From the NCBI GenBank assembly GCA_946811185.2, contig OX328113.1, positions 23,411,521-23,475,520 on the forward strand: 64,000 nucleotides of DNA. Direction: 5' to 3'. Positions within the stretch are counted from its first letter, which is position 1, and every line of letters starts with the position of its first letter. The notes beneath the pieces were generated by a model. That model was not told the origin of the DNA. It was given only the letters and a program-made list of their open reading frames with translations, and did not search any database. Below, piece after piece: positions 1 to 12,496 of this stretch. The position numbers and the translations under genes are program-made. Source of the stretch: Hippopus hippopus. Its lineage: Eukaryota > Mollusca > Bivalvia > Cardiida > Cardiidae.

Positions 1-41
1 ACCGGTTGTAGTTATTCAAATTATTTTGCAGTGTGATTTGC

Positions 42-257
42 TTAACTCTTTACCACATGACAAAAATGTAGACTTGTCCAAATTGAAAGCATTTGCAGAG
101 GACAAATTTGATGTTGCTCAAATTATGGAATTAGTCTTTGATAGGGTAGAAAACATTGTGGGGAAAGGAGAAAATGCTGGTTACCAGCATTTTCTCCTTT
201 TCCCTAAATGTTTTCAAAGCCTTTTTCTCAGGTTCAAAAACTGGATAGTTTGGTTAA
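42..257 (+). mobile_element. F1 MITE
   Basis: L end TTAACTCTTTACC clear; R end degenerate, stopping in GGTTAA. Confidence 0.75.
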
Positions 258-644
258 GTACATTGCGGCAAAGAGCGATCTTGCTAGTAAAGAGTTATAT
301 GTCTCTGTTTACCATGATGATAATCAATATCATATTTAGGTCAACCTGCATAAAAAGACCACCTGCTGTTAGAAACCATTATTCATTTTTCGTAACCCTC
401 ATGGCACCTTTCACAAATTGCATTTGATTTTAGGCCAATGTAAATCAAGATCAGACTGCACAAAATATGCTGTATGATCTTTAATTGACATTATCTGTTT
501 TGCTGAAACATTGTGGACAATAGCAACGTTGAATTGCTTGCGTTAGGGTCTTATCTCAAGAATGAAAACGGGTATTTGGGGCTTTTTTTTTTTACACTTT
601 ATGGGTTGAGGTGGTTTCTAACCTCAGGATTGACTAGATATCTA

Positions 645-877
645 TTAAACCTTTATCACACAGTCCCAAGTTTTAACGACCCTGAGAAAAAAGGCTTTTG
701 AAAAAATTATTGGAAAAGGAGAAAAATGCTGGTTACCAGCATTTTCTCCTTTTCCAACAATATTTTATACCCCATGAAAAACAAATATTTCATAGATTAA
801 GCCATATTTAATCTTGCCATCTGCAAATGCTTTGAAATGGTACCAGTTTAAGATTTTGTCGTTTGGTAAAGATTTAA
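645..877 (-). mobile_element. F1 MITE
   Basis: Both TTAA ends; palindrome centre GGTTACC, right arm diverged (caacaatattt). Confidence 0.82.
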
Positions 878-954
878 AGGAAGTCAACCCTAAGAGTACC
901 AAATAGACCTAACCAACATTTTCATTCTAAAAATAAGACCTTAACAAGAGCTTT

Positions 955-1183
955 TTAACTCATTACCACACAATCCCGACTTTTAACGACCCTGAGGAAG
1001 GTGGCCTTTGAAAACATTGTGGGAAAAAAAGAAAATGCTGGTAACCAGCACTTCCTCCTTTTTCCACATTGTTTTCTACTCTTTCAAAAATAAATCTCAT
1101 CATTTGAGCCATGTTTAGTTTCTTCTCTACAAATGCTTTCATGAATGATGAGTCAAAAATTTTGTTGTGTCGTAAAGGGTTAA
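955..1183 (-). mobile_element. F1 MITE, shares TTAA with next copy
   Basis: Full length; its right TTAA (1180-1183) is also the left TTAA of the following copy. Confidence 0.83.
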
Positions 1184-1411
1184 CCCTTTACCACACAATC
1201 CCGACTTTTAACGACCTTGAGAAAGAAGCCTTTTGAAAACATTTTTGGAAAAGGAGAAAATGCTGGTAACCAGTATTTTCTCCTTTTCCCAAAATGTTTT
1301 CTACACTTCCATAAAAAAAAAAAATCAATCTTTGAGTCACATTTATTTAGTCATCTGCAAATGCTTCCAAATTGGACAAGTCTAAAATTTTGTTGTTTGG
1401 TAAAGATTTAA
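1180..1411 (-). mobile_element. F1 MITE, shares TTAA with previous copy
   Basis: Full length with an A-run after the palindrome. Confidence 0.83.
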
Positions 1412-1649
1412 CCAAATCTATTGCTAAGATTCTATTCTCAGCAATAGAATATCATGCTAACAAAGTGACATCTAGGCAAAACAATGCCATGTTTTGTTAT
1501 AAGATTTTTTTTTTTAATTCATAAAATCTTGAAAAAATAATTAGATCACTATATTAAAATACTTGTTTGTTCACTTGAATACTGAATGAAATTAGATGGA
1601 CATGTATACTGAATGAAATTTATTTGTATATGGAAACAAATTTTATATA

Positions 1650-1888
1650 TGAGCTGTGCTCTGGCAAAAGGCAGCTTAATGCATCTACAAAAAGTATCGA
1701 CCTGGCTGACCTGGGCCGAAACTTGTTGCTGTTGGTCAATTTTCTGTATGTCCTAGGACCAGTCTACCCCAAGATTAAGTTGGTTGTTAAAAAAAGTAGC
1801 TGTTATGGATCCATAATTATGTGATGGCTTACTTGGTATCGTGCATTACGGAGATGCATTAAGCCTCCTTATGACAGAGCGTGGCTCA
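1650..1888. mobile_element. F2 hairpin MITE, reference copy
   Basis: Ends TGAGCTGTGCTCTGGCAAAA / AGAGCGTGGCTCA flanked by TA on both sides, so TA-targeting like Tc1/mariner. Interior is noncoding, and the inner hairpin is partly deleted in this copy. Confidence 0.75.
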
Positions 1889-1904
1889 TAAATTGAATAG
1901 TTTT

Positions 1905-2360
1905 ACATGTTCTAAATGAAGTTTTAAATAGACTGAATGAAATTCTATGTACACTGAATTAAATTTTATGTATATTAAAAGAAATTTTATGTATAAAGAA
2001 TAAGATTTAATATATAATGAATGAAATTTTATATGTGCAGAATGAAAGTTCTTTGCGCACTGAGTAAAAAGTGTTGTATACGGGATGAAAGTTGTATGAT
2101 AAAAGAAATTTGACATATTCTGATTGAAAGTTGTGGTACATGTATATTAAATGATTGTTTGTGCCTATAAAACCTTGAGGTATACTGAATGAAAGTTGTG
2201 ATGTATGGAATGAAAGTTGTGTACTTAATAAATGTAGTATACTGAATGAAAGTTGCGGTTTCTGGAATGAAAGTTGTGTACCAAATGAAAGTGTTGTATG
2301 CTGAATGAAACTTATGATACATATATATATATATATATATATATGGAATGAGAGTTGTTG
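1905..2360. repeat. Degenerate minisatellite
   Basis: Irregular ~18-20 bp units around TATACTGAATGAAAGTTGTG; a (TA)n tract at 2320-2344 sits inside. Confidence 0.75.
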
Positions 2361-2574
2361 TATACCTTTGGAATCTTTGTAGGGGGATTTTTTGGCACAC
2401 ATGACAACTATTGGAAAATTCAGCATGAAAATGATACTTTTAACTTTGACAAAAAAAAAAAAGATGAAACTGGAAAATATGCTGTTAGATAATTTATAAC
2501 TCAAAATTTTTCACCATTAAATTGGTAAGTTTTGACTAAATGGGAAATTTCTATACCTGACAGAAGAAGTAAAG

Positions 2575-2900
2575 AACAAAAGGGTGTAAGAAATCCAGAA
2601 CATAGAAAAGTGTGTAAGAAACCAAGAACATAGAAAAGTTCACAAGAATTCAAGATCACAGAAAACAGTGTAAGAAACCACATAGAAAAGCATGTAAGAA
2701 ATCAGGAACATACATGTAGAAAAGTGTGTTAAAGAGCAAGAAATCAAGGACATAGAATAGTGTATAATAAATCAAGAACATAGAAAAGTGTATAAGAAAT
2801 CAAGAACATGGAAAAGTGCATAAGAGGTCAAAATCATAGAAAAGTATATAAAAAAACAAAAACAAACATCTAGAAAGGTGTGCAAGAAATTTACATAGAA
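2575..2900. repeat. Degenerate ~29-bp minisatellite
   Basis: Units around CAAGAACATAGAAAAGTGTG TAAGAA, at least nine. Confidence 0.8.
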
Positions 2901-3176
2901 AATTGTTCCGACAAAAGGAAATAAAAAGCTGTATCTCTCTTATTCTGATCCACACTTATTGTATCTTTAATGTTATTTACAGTTGCATAAAGTTAAAATG
3001 TAAAAATACATATTTCACTGTAACACACAAAAGTTGCATTGCTTTTGAAATTTCACATACTTGAACATGTTAATTTTTTCCTTTTTTTTTTGATAATGTG
3101 TAAAAATAGAGATGCAAAAACATGAATCCTAGTATTATGAAAAGCACCCAAGTATTAATAATAATCAGACAATATA

Positions 3177-3360
3177 TTAACTCTTTACTAGACTACAAAA
3201 TTTTAGACTTGCCCAAATTGAGAGCCATTGCAGACAGCAAAATAAAAGGTTCAAATGATGGTAGTTGTTTCCGACAAAACATCATGGGAAAAGTAGAAAA
3301 TGCTGGTCACCAGTGTTTTCTTTTTTTCACACCATGTTTTTAAAATTGGTTTGAATGAGC
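3177..3360 (+). mobile_element. F1 MITE, R end missing
   Basis: L end and palindrome present (GGTCACC centre); lost after the right arm. Confidence 0.7.
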
Positions 3361-3386
3361 CGGTCATTAAAGATGGGATTTTTTTT

Positions 3387-3615
3387 TTAACTCTTTACCA
3401 AATGACAAAATTTTAGAGTAGTTCATATCAAAAGCATTTGCAGGAGGCAAAATAAATGTCACTCAGAAGTTCAAATTTGCTATTGGAAGGGTAGAAATCA
3501 TTGTCGGAAAAAGAGAAAATGCTGGTTACCAGCATTTTCTTCTTTTCCCCTAATGTTTTCGAAGGCTTTCTCTCTTAGGGTCATTTAAAGTAGGGATTGT
3601 GTGGTAAAGGGTTAA
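3387..3615 (+). mobile_element. F1 MITE
   Basis: Full length, both ends TTAA. Confidence 0.84.
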
Positions 3616-3691
3616 AGGGGTTATTTATGCATAGGTAGATAAATGTACTAATATATTTAAATTCATATATTTTTGTTAATGAAATTTAATA

Positions 3692-3954
3692 TGAGCTTAG
3701 TTCTATGAAAAGGGGGCGTCACACATCTCTTAAAAGTATCAACCCAGGTCAGCTTGTGCAGCCCATACAGGTTGATCTGGGTACAAACTTCCTGCTATTG
3801 GTCAATTCTCTACGTGGCAAAGGACAGTATACCTCATGATTCAATTGGTTGGTAGACAAAATGTATTTCATGGATCCATAATTATTTGATGACTTGTTTG
3901 GAATGATGCATCACAAGAGATTCATTAACCCCCCTTTTACCAGAACATGGCTCA
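3692..3954. mobile_element. F2 hairpin MITE
   Basis: TA on both sides; inner GGTCAGCTTGTGCAG / CAGGTTGATCTGGG. Confidence 0.76.
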
Positions 3955-4153
3955 TATATATTATGTTATTGTTATTAGTCATATCTCTAAATTATAAACT
4001 GTATATATTCTTACAAAAAAAACCCTTATCTTTTATCTTATTAAAAATGTTTAATTGTGTTTCACAAAATGTGTGTCAAAAATAATGCATTTACATAATT
4101 ATATTTTCCAAACCTTTATGAGAAATCGAAATACTTATTTTGAGAGCTTGTAT

Positions 4154-4303
4154 GTTAATCCTTTATTAAACAATCCAAAGTTTAAACCACCCGGAAAGAG
4201 AAGGCTTTTAAAAACATTTAGGGAAAATGAGAAATTGTTGGTGACCAACATTTTCTCCTGTTCCCACAAAGTTTTCTGCCCTTTCAAAGACTGCAATCAT
4301 CAT
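4154..4303 (-). mobile_element. F1 MITE, L end missing
   Basis: R end and diverged palindrome, cut where the next copy begins. Confidence 0.7.
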
Positions 4304-4533
4304 TTAACCCTTTACCATACAATGACGACTTTTAACGCCCCCTAAAAGAGAAGGCTTTTGAAAACATTGTGGGAAAAGGAGAAAATGCTGGTTACCAGCA
4401 TTTTCTCCTTTTCCCACAATGTTTTCTACCCTATCAAAGAAAAATCATTTCATATGAGCCACGTTAAAACTGTCATCTACAAATGCTTTTAATTTGGACA
4501 GGTCTAAAATTTTGTCATGTGGTAAAGGGTTAA
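4304..4533 (-). mobile_element. F1 MITE with perfect 67-bp palindrome
   Basis: 230 bp; palindrome 4360-4426 pairs without a mismatch. Confidence 0.87.
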
Positions 4534-4690
4534 GCTTCAATTGATTTGTCTTCTGCAGATGGTTTCAATTTGGTTAATATTTGATTTTACAATTTTGTGG
4601 TTTGCCTAATTTTGCATTGGAATTACAATGCTTTTTTAATGATTGAGAGATGAATTGTGTGATGATGTACATGTACATGTATTTCATTGA

Positions 4691-4918
4691 TTAACTCCAT
4701 ACCACACTATAAAATTTCAGACCTGCCCAAATTGAAAGCATTTGCTGACGAAAATTTAAAAGTAGCTCAAGTGATGGATTTGTCTATGATAGGGTAGAAA
4801 ACATGGTGGGAAAAGGAGAAAATGCTGGTTACCAGCATTTTCTCCTTTCCGACAATGTTTTCAAAAGTGCTTCTTTGTCATGGTTGTTAAAACTCGGGAC
4901 TGTGTGGTATAGGGTTAA
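4691..4918 (+). mobile_element. F1 MITE
   Basis: Full length; one base missing in the right arm (ctcctttccgac). Confidence 0.83.
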
Positions 4919-4994
4919 GAATAATTATTCTTCAGGATTCCAGTAGTTTCTACAACATTCCAAGAATTCTTTTGTGCAGGAAATCCAGAAACTG

Positions 4995-5274
4995 TCAACT
5001 CTTTACCAGACGACAAAATTGTGGACTTGTCCAAATTCAGAGAAGATGCAGATAAAGAATTATTTGTAACCAACATGATAGGATTTGTCGCTTAAAGGCC
5101 AGAAAACATACGGGGAAAGGAGAACATAATGGCATTTTCTCCTTTTCCCAAAATTTTTCTACCTTTTTGAACAGAAGTCTTATCATTTTAAGTAACATTT
5201 TGTAAGTCATCAGCAAATCTTTTGATTTGGACTTGTCAAAAATTTTGATGTTGGATAGACTTAACTCTTTACCA
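4995..5274. mobile_element. F1 MITE, L-L form
   Basis: Both termini are L ends: GACAAAATTGTGGACTTGTCC at the left, and its inverted counterpart with CAGCAAATCTTTTGATTTGG at the right. The R end is absent. Right TTAA (5271-5274) is shared with the next copy. Confidence 0.72.
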
Positions 5275-5488
5275 AACGGCAATTTTTTGCAATCGTCCAA
5301 ATTCAAAGCTGTTGCAGACGACAATTTAACTGTGGCTTAATTTATGAAACTTGACTCTAAAGGAATAGAAAACATTGTGTGAAAAGGAGAAAATGCTGGT
5401 TACCAGCATTTTCTCCTTTTCACACAAAGTTTTCAAAAGGCTTCTTCACAAGGGTCGTTAAAACTCGGGATTGTGTGGTAAAGGGTTA
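5271..5488 (+). mobile_element. F1 MITE with mirrored arm change
   Basis: Left arm GTGTGAAAAG pairs with right arm CTTTTCACAC; both differ from the usual GTGGG/CCCAC. Confidence 0.84.
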
Positions 5489-5493
5489 AAGAG

Positions 5494-5745
5494 TTTACTC
5501 CTTTACCACACAATCTCAACTTTTAATAACCCTGAGAAAGAAAGTTTTTGAAAACATTGTGGGAAAAGGAGAAAATTGAGAAATTGGAGAAAATTATGGT
5601 TACCAGCATTAGCACCTTTTCCCACCATATTTTCTTCCCTTCCTAAAACCAAATTTCATTGTTTGAGTAATATTTATTTTGTCACTTGCACATGTGCAAA
5701 TGTTTTTCAATTTGGACAAGTCTAAAATTTTGCCATTAAGGAGAG
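5494..5745 (-). mobile_element. F1 MITE, degenerate
   Basis: R end clear; extra bases inside the left arm; L end decayed (GCCATTAAGG). Confidence 0.68.
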
Positions 5746-6123
5746 AAATTTTATGTTAGCTTTAGATCCAAAGATCAAAAGAGCTTACAGGTATGTCATA
5801 GCATGGTTCCTGTCATCTGTCTTGCAACGGCTTGTCTTTCTGTCTCTCTGGGAGTATTAGTCTGTCTTGTAGACTTTTCTGGTTAACATGATAGATTCTG
5901 TGTTGGTGGTCAGATTTTCATGACACTTACAATTAACAAGTGACTCTGTGAATTTCTCAGGAAATGATTGAAATCAATCACTCTATTGTTTAATATTTCA
6001 GCTCTCTTGTTTAATATTTCAGCTATTGTCTTTTTCAAGATTTTTGTAACACTTTCTCCCAGTAGAACATTTACAAGGAAAAACTATATTGTTGGAGTAA
6101 CATGCAGTGTAAAACTGTGTGGT

Positions 6124-6353
6124 TTAACCCTTTACCTGATATGCCAATTTGAGGCTCTTCCATTTCAGCAGCAAATAAAGATATGATGTCAAAAATATGG
6201 ACAAATGAGGATACAAATATCTGATTGAGTGGAAAACATTGTGGGAAAAGGAGAAATTGCTCGTTACGAGCAATTTCTCCTTTTCCCACAATGTTTTCAA
6301 AAGCTGTCTGTTGTTGATACGTCAAAATGAGTATCTATGGAGTAAAGGGTTAA
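6124..6353 (-). mobile_element. F1 variant with altered flanks and mirrored arm changes
   Basis: TTAA ends and the same outer palindrome, but the sequence between ends and palindrome differs from other copies. Inner arm reads AAATTGCTCG / CGAGCAATTT, two substitutions mirrored in both arms. Confidence 0.75.
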
Positions 6354-6776
6354 GTAATACGCATTAAATAATATTTTACATTCAGTAAAAAGGTGCAATT
6401 TTGGGCTTTAGATAAAGGAATGGTTGTTTTGTATTTGGTAACTCCGTCTATTTTTTACTACATACTGTATGATGTCATCATACAGATTTGAATACAAGTT
6501 CTTGTAACTGATGTATGTTATTGATCACAGGACTATTGCATCACTGAATTCACTAATAAATCATTTTTGTAATATTGGTGAGAATATAAAAGTCTGAATA
6601 CCGTAGTTCACATTAAATACATGCAATTTCCATCACATTAAAATGTAATGGCCAGTAACTGTGAGTAGGCCAGTTTAGGCCCTTGTGAGCCTTTTGTGTT
6701 TAATTGATAATAGTTAATGACTTTTTCGTGCCAAAAGTCCTATGAAAACTATTTAAGAACAATCTTTGAGGATTCT

Positions 6777-6964
6777 TCAAGTCTTTACTAAATGATACAG
6801 TTTTAGACTCTTGGAAATTGAAAGCATTTGCAGATGACAAATTAAATGTGGCTCAAATGATGAGTTTTGTCTATGAAAGGTTAGAAAACAGTGTGGGAAA
6901 AGGAGAAAATGCTGGTTACCAAAATGTTTTCAAAAGCCAGTTTTATTGGGTCCTGTAAGGGTTA
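6777..6964 (+). mobile_element. F1 MITE lacking the right palindrome arm
   Basis: Left arm runs to GCTGGTTACC, then directly AAAATGTTTTC; the other arm is deleted. Confidence 0.7.
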
Positions 6965-7205
6965 ATTCTAAAATGGTTGTGCTCATTCAGATTGATAATC
7001 ACTACTTTCTCCATTTTTTCCATGATGTTTTCTACTCTTTCGAAAAGAAAATTCAAATTTTGAGGCATTTATTTTGTCGTCTGCAAAAACTTTCAATCTA
7101 AACATGTCTAAAACTTTGTCGCTTATTGAAGACTACAGTATTACTGTAGAGCTCTCCTAGCCTTTAAAGTGATGAGGCTTGGTGCTTTTATCTTTGTGAA
7201 AATTT

Positions 7206-7357
7206 AACCTTTCACCAAAAAATCACATGTTTGAACTACCTTGATGAAGAAGGCTTTTGAAAACATTGTGGCAGGAAAAGAAGAAAATGCTGAAAAACAA
7301 GCATTTTCTCCTATTTCCATAATGTTTTTTTAACCTTTCATAGACAACCAATGCTTT
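7206..7357 (-). mobile_element. F1 MITE, L end missing
   Basis: R end and diverged palindrome, cut by the next copy. Confidence 0.65.
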
Positions 7358-7585
7358 TAACCCTTTACCAAATAATCCCGAGTTTTAACGACCTTAAATA
7401 AAAGGTCTTATGAAAACATTGTGAGAAAAGAAGAAAATGCTGGTAACCAGCATTTTCTCCTTTTCCCACAATGTTTTCTACGATTTCAAAGACAGATATC
7501 ATCACTTTAGCCACATTTATTTTTTCTTCTGCAAATACTCTCAATTTGGTCGACACCAAGATTTTGTCGTTTGGTAAAGAGTTAA
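7357..7585 (-). mobile_element. F1 MITE
   Basis: Full length, TTAA both ends. Confidence 0.84.
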
Positions 7586-8206
7586 TAGATCATAATTTTG
7601 TTGTTTGGTAAAGAGCTCAGCAAGGTGCAATGTTTTGAGCGCTTGTGTGGGTATTCCATACTAATTCTGTATGTCAGTGCTTTTTTCGTTTTTTATTTAT
7701 CACCGCCACCGCTTGCCCAAATAAGTGATGCCCCAAAAGGCTATTAGTCATTTTATATTATAGGAAATGATGCAAGGTACAGCAGGAAAGAAATCATATT
7801 TTACACCTGAGCCGTTTTTTGCAAAAAATTCAAGTCCCTTATTTTGCTCAAATCCCCTGACACTCTCATTTTCCAACTTGAGTTCTTTATTTGAGCAGAT
7901 ATGTATTTCACTAACAGTAACATTCTCAGATCCTTGGTTGACACAATGTTTCATACACAGCTTAGCAAAATAACCAGACTTACATCAGTTTACAGACTTC
8001 AGTCTCTTATTTTGCTGAGTTGAATCTGGAATATCGTGTTAACTCAGAATTTTAGATCGTTACTAAAATCTGTTATTATTAGTGACATGTATCACAAAAT
8101 AACGAACTCAACTTCAGTTGGTAAATGAAACAGGTAGGGGGTTTTACCAGAATACATAAGACTTACAGAGACTTAAGTCTTTTGTTGAAATGTTGTAGTG
8201 GTTCTT
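7586..8206. other. No gene seen
   Basis: Includes an inverted pair near 7795-7990 (CCGTTTTTTGCAAAAAATTC region) and ordinary AT-rich sequence. Confidence 0.4.
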
Positions 8207-8436
8207 TTACCCTTTACCACACAATCCCGACCTTTAACAATCCTGAGGAAGAAGGCTTTTGAAAACATTGTGGGAAAAGGAGAAAATGCTGGTAACCAGC
8301 ATTTTCTCCTTTTCCCACATTGTTTTTTAACCTATCAGGGGCAGTTTTTTTTTCATTTAGGCCACTTTTAATTTGTCATCTGCAAATGCTTTCAATTTGG
8401 GCCACTGTAAGATTTTGTCGCTTGGTAAAGAGTTAA
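8207..8436 (-). mobile_element. F1 MITE
   Basis: Full length; left TTAA mutated to TTAC. Confidence 0.83.
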
Positions 8437-8582
8437 GGTGCTCAGTGTATAATAACATCACAAGGAGCCTACATTCCAAGTTTCATCAATCCATATGACC
8501 TATCAGCAAACAGTATTTTGAAATTATACATGTACCGGTACATGTATATTGAAGATACAACTCTCATGGTTTTATATCTTTT

Positions 8583-8849
8583 TGAGCAGAGGTCTGGCAA
8601 AAGGGGATTTAATGCATCTTCATGATGCGCTATACAATACAAGTCGTCTCATTATTATGGATTCATAAAACCCAATGTGTTTAACAAATGACTTAGGTAA
8701 GCATGAGGTAGACTGGTCCTTTGGCATGCAGAAGATAAACGAATGACAAAAAGTATTAACCCACATCAGCCTGTGCAGATTGCCCAGGCTGACCAAGGTC
8801 CATACTTTCTGCAGATGCATTAAACCCCCATATCACAGAGCATGACTCA
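8583..8849. mobile_element. F2 hairpin MITE
   Basis: Inner core ATCAGCCTGTGCAG / GCCCAGGCTGAC; right end CATGACTCA followed by TA. Confidence 0.74.
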
Positions 8850-9037
8850 TATACAACTCATAGTCGTATATGTTACTTATGTGGTCTAAGTGGGATAGAC
8901 CATCTAATGATGTAGTATATGAGTAAAATAGGCTTGCTAACACTCATGTTTATTTTCCTTTTACAATGGCGCTTATTTTCTGTCCTACACTTGTTTGCCG
9001 TATTTGATTTGAACTTACCATCAGACTTGTTAGATCT

Positions 9038-9235
9038 CCTTTAACGACCCTGGGAAAGAAACCTTTTGAAAACAGTGTGGGAAAAGGAGAAAACGCTGGT
9101 AACCAGCATTTTTTCCTTTTCCCACAATGTTTTCTACCCTATTAAAAGAAAAATTGCACTATTTGAGCCACATTGAAATTGTCGTCTGCAAATGTTTTCA
9201 ATTTGGACATGGCTAAAATTTTGATAACGTGTTAA
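9038..9235 (-). mobile_element. F1 MITE, outer R end missing
   Basis: Begins inside the R arm (TTTAACGACCCTG); right TTAA shared with next copy so that two L ends meet. Confidence 0.78.
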
Positions 9236-9462
9236 CTCTTCCACTCGACAAAATCTTAGCCATGTCCGAATGAAAAGCATTAAACATTTTGCAGATTAAA
9301 TATTACTCAAAATATGAAATTTGTCTTTCCAATGGTAGAAAAGGCTTTGAGAAAAGGAGAAAACTCTGGTTAGCAGATTGGTTTTTTCCCTTTCCACATT
9401 TTTTTCAGAAGCTTTCTCCTTCTGAATCAATAAAACTTAGGATAGTTTGCTAAAGGGTTGAA
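9232..9462 (+). mobile_element. F1 MITE, diverged
   Basis: L end clear; palindrome weak; R end TAAAGGGTTGAA. Confidence 0.72.
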
Positions 9463-9503
9463 ATCATAAATATATGTTACACATGTACAGAGCATTAGAT
9501 TAG

Positions 9504-9675
9504 AGGGAGTGATGGTATTCTAAATCCATTATTTCGCTTTAAAACCCTATGTTGTGGGTACTCATTAGAATAGTCTCGATGAGAAGACTCTAATGAATAC
9601 CTACAACATAGTGTTTAGTGGAGAACAATTAATATTTTCAATTTTGAAATCAAAACCACTCCCTCTGTCTGGAGC
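9504..9675. mobile_element. Short inverted-repeat element
   Basis: Ends GAGGGAGTGATGG and CCACTCCCTC are inverted; inside, CCCTATGTTGTGGGTA pairs with TACCTACAACATAGTG. No family recognised. Confidence 0.55.
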
Positions 9676-9767
9676 TGTGCATGTAGTTATAAAATTTCTG
9701 TGTGCCATAGACTATTATTATAATACTGTTGTTGCTTTCAATTTGTTAGATTTGTTAGATTTTTAAT

Positions 9768-9993
9768 TTCAACCCTTCACCAGACTTGTCCAAATTGAAA
9801 GCATTTTTGGAAGACAGATTAAATGTTATTCAATAAAAGTGACTTAAAATTGAAAGTTGTTATGGAAGGATAGAAAACATTGTGGGAAAGGAGAAAATGC
9901 TGGCTACCAGTATTTTCTCCTTTTCCCACATTGTTTTCAAAAGCCTTCTTCCTGTGAATCATTAAAACTTAGGAAAGTTTGTTTAAGGGTTGA
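9768..9993 (+). mobile_element. F1 MITE
   Basis: Ends are TCAACCCTTCACC / TTAAGGGTTGAAA, both TTAA sites mutated to TTGA. Confidence 0.76.
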
Positions 9994-10084
9994 AATGATA
10001 AATATAGTTGTAAGTTTTCTACATACCATAGACTGTTTTGTCATATAAAATTGTGATACCTTTGAATTTGTTAGATTGTCCTTT

Positions 10085-10300
10085 TTAACCCCTTTTCAAG
10101 ACAACAAAATTTTAGACTTGTCCAAATTGAAAGCATTTGCAGAAAACAAAATAATTGTGACTCAAAAACTGAAAGTTGTTATTAGAAGGCCAGAAAATAT
10201 TTTGGGAAAAGGATAAAATGCAGGTTACCAGGCTTTTCTCCTTTTCCCACAAAGTTTTCAAGAGATGTCATCCTCAGGGTGGTTAAAAGTCGGGATTGTA
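10085..10300 (+). mobile_element. F1 MITE, R tip missing
   Basis: L end and imperfect palindrome; R end decays after GTCGGGATTGT. Confidence 0.73.
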
Positions 10301-11184
10301 CTAGATGACCATTGTACTACTGTAGGGTTATACTAGATGACCACTTTGTATTATAGTTAAAAAAAAATAATACAATAAATTCTATGAGGTTTTAATATTA
10401 ATTAGTACTTTATTTCTCCCTTATTTTTTATCATTTACAAACAATGCTGTGTTTTAACGACCATTAGGAAAAGGAGCTAATGTGGGTAAACAGCATCTTT
10501 TCCTTTTCCCACAATGTTATCTATCCTTCCATTTGAGCCGTATGCAGTTTTTGGCAGCGGGTTTACCCCGCTATCATAGTTCCCACATCACATGTGCATG
10601 TATATACTGATTTTTGAAGCCTACTATCTTTATCTAGGTCAGATTTTTGCTTCCGGCAAGTTTTGCCTGGATACGCGTGTAAACAAAACCAGTTTCGTAC
10701 ACTAACAAAATAGTTCTGCCAATGACATTCTAACAAAGCAGTTCAACTTGATACTGTATGTTCTCTGAAAAAAATTAAGATATCATGTTTCAGTTGTCTT
10801 TTTAATTTAAGATAACAAAACATTTTCAGCTTAAATAAAACAAAAAAACGTGCTGGGTTTAACACCTCTCCACCATCTGCACATAAATACAATAACATAC
10901 CTCGTTGCTGGAGAACTCGGACCCTGGTGAACTCGTACCCTAATCTCAAGGGTAAGAGTTCTCTGGAGAACTTTCCGTTTTGATTTATATTAGTTTATGA
11001 GGAACAAAAATCATAGAACACACCAATGAGTAGCATGTATTCGGAGCCAGAAAAGAAATCCGCTGCCTTCAGTGCGTTAGCGCTTTAATTTTTTCTGCGA
11101 ATGCATTTAATTTATCCTAACATGAAATTTTGTTGTCTGTTAAAGCTTCAACTAAAACCAGAAGGATCCTTTATTGCCGAGGGA

Positions 11185-11457
11185 TTAACCCTGACCGATA
11201 TGACAAACTTTTAGACTTGTCCAAACTGAAAGCTTTTACAGATGGCAAATCAAATGTGGCACAAATGCTGGTATTAATCTTTAAAGGGTAGAAAACATTG
11301 TCGGAAAAGGAAAAATTGATGGTTATCAGCATATTATTCATATCTGTCTTTGAAAGGATAGTAAACATTTTGGGAACATTTCTCCTTTTCACAAAATGTT
11401 TTCAACAACTTTTTCCTAAAGGTCTTAAAAACATGGGATTGTTTGGTAAAGGGTTAA
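11185..11457 (+). mobile_element. F1 MITE with internal duplication
   Basis: 273 bp; the GAAAGGATAGTAAACATT segment recurs, so the left arm side is duplicated. Right TTAA shared with the next fragment. Confidence 0.72.
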
Positions 11458-11541
11458 ATCTTTACCAAACAATTACAAGTTTTAACGATGTTGGGAATGA
11501 CAGCTATAGAAAACATTGTGCTTGGAGATTGAACATGTTAA
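11454..11541 (-). mobile_element. F1 MITE fragment
   Basis: R end to the start of the palindrome only. Confidence 0.65.
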
Positions 11542-11765
11542 CTTTTTACCAAACAATCACAAGCTTTAATGACCTTGGGGAAGAAGGTTTTGGAAAACAT
11601 TGTTGAAAAAGGAGAGAATGCTGGTACCAAGTATTTTCTCTTTTCCCATAATGTTTTCTACTCTTTGAAAGACAAATCCCATTGTTTGAGCCGCTTATAA
11701 TTGGTTGTCAAAAAGTCCTTCCAATATCGTTGAGCCTGAAACTCTGTTGTTTTGAAAAGAGTTAA
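11538..11765 (-). mobile_element. F1 MITE
   Basis: Full length, both TTAA ends, palindrome imperfect at the centre. Confidence 0.8.
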
Positions 11766-11932
11766 ATCTTTCTGAAGCTTATGTAATATAATACATGTAC
11801 ATATGGTAGATATTTTAGGGAGGCATTCTAGTTTGAGAAGCTGTTTGATTTGCCATCTCTCCAGCTTTTTAGGGACTGAATTATGTTATTCAATTCTTTA
11901 TCACATCAAAGGTTAGCAAAATGAATGTCATT

Positions 11933-12118
11933 TGAATCTTTACCAAACGACAAAAATATACGTATACTGGTCCAAATTGAAAGTCTTTGCAGATGAGAAA
12001 TTAAACATGGCTCAGATGATGAAAATAGTCTTTGGGGAGATAGGAAACTTTTTGAGAAAACGAGAAATGGCTGGTTACTAGCATTTTTCTCGTTTCCCAC
12101 AAAATGTTTTCAATGCGG
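11933..12118 (+). mobile_element. F1 MITE, R end missing
   Basis: L end and palindrome (CGAGAAATGGCTGG); stops after the right arm. Confidence 0.68.
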
Positions 12119-12159
12119 AATTACTCTCTACTATACCAAAAAATGTTGGACTACCGGCA

Positions 12160-12364
12160 TGTCTTGTCAATCCTCAATGCATTTAGAGAAGTCAAATCAA
12201 AATGGGTTTGAAATCATGATCTTTGTTACTGAAAGGAAGAAAAATGGAGGAAAAAGAAGACACTGCTAGTTACCTGCATTTTTCTCCTTTTTCCACTGTC
12301 TGTGTTTTCAGAGGGCTTCTACTTTGGGATCAGCAAAAGTCTGGACCATTTGATAAGGGATTAA
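12160..12364 (+). mobile_element. F1 MITE, L end decayed
   Basis: Palindrome diverged (AGAAGACACTGCTAG), R end ends in the TTAA shared with the next copy. Confidence 0.62.
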
Positions 12365-12496
12365 CACTTTACAAAACACACCCATAGTTTAATGTCCTTG
12401 AGGGACAGTGCATTTGAAGAAATTGTTGGAAAAGGAGAAAGTGCTAGTCATCAGCATTTCTCCCTTTTTTCCGCACAGTATTTTCAACCCATTTAA
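12361..12496 (-). mobile_element. F1 MITE, L end missing
   Basis: First of three head-to-tail copies joined by shared TTAA sites. Confidence 0.72.

Noticed and set aside
955..1411. Evenly spaced palindromes resembling a CRISPR array or rho-independent terminators
   Set aside because: Repeat units are ~230 bp, in both orientations, in a eukaryotic intron/exon context; no short direct repeats or cas genes.
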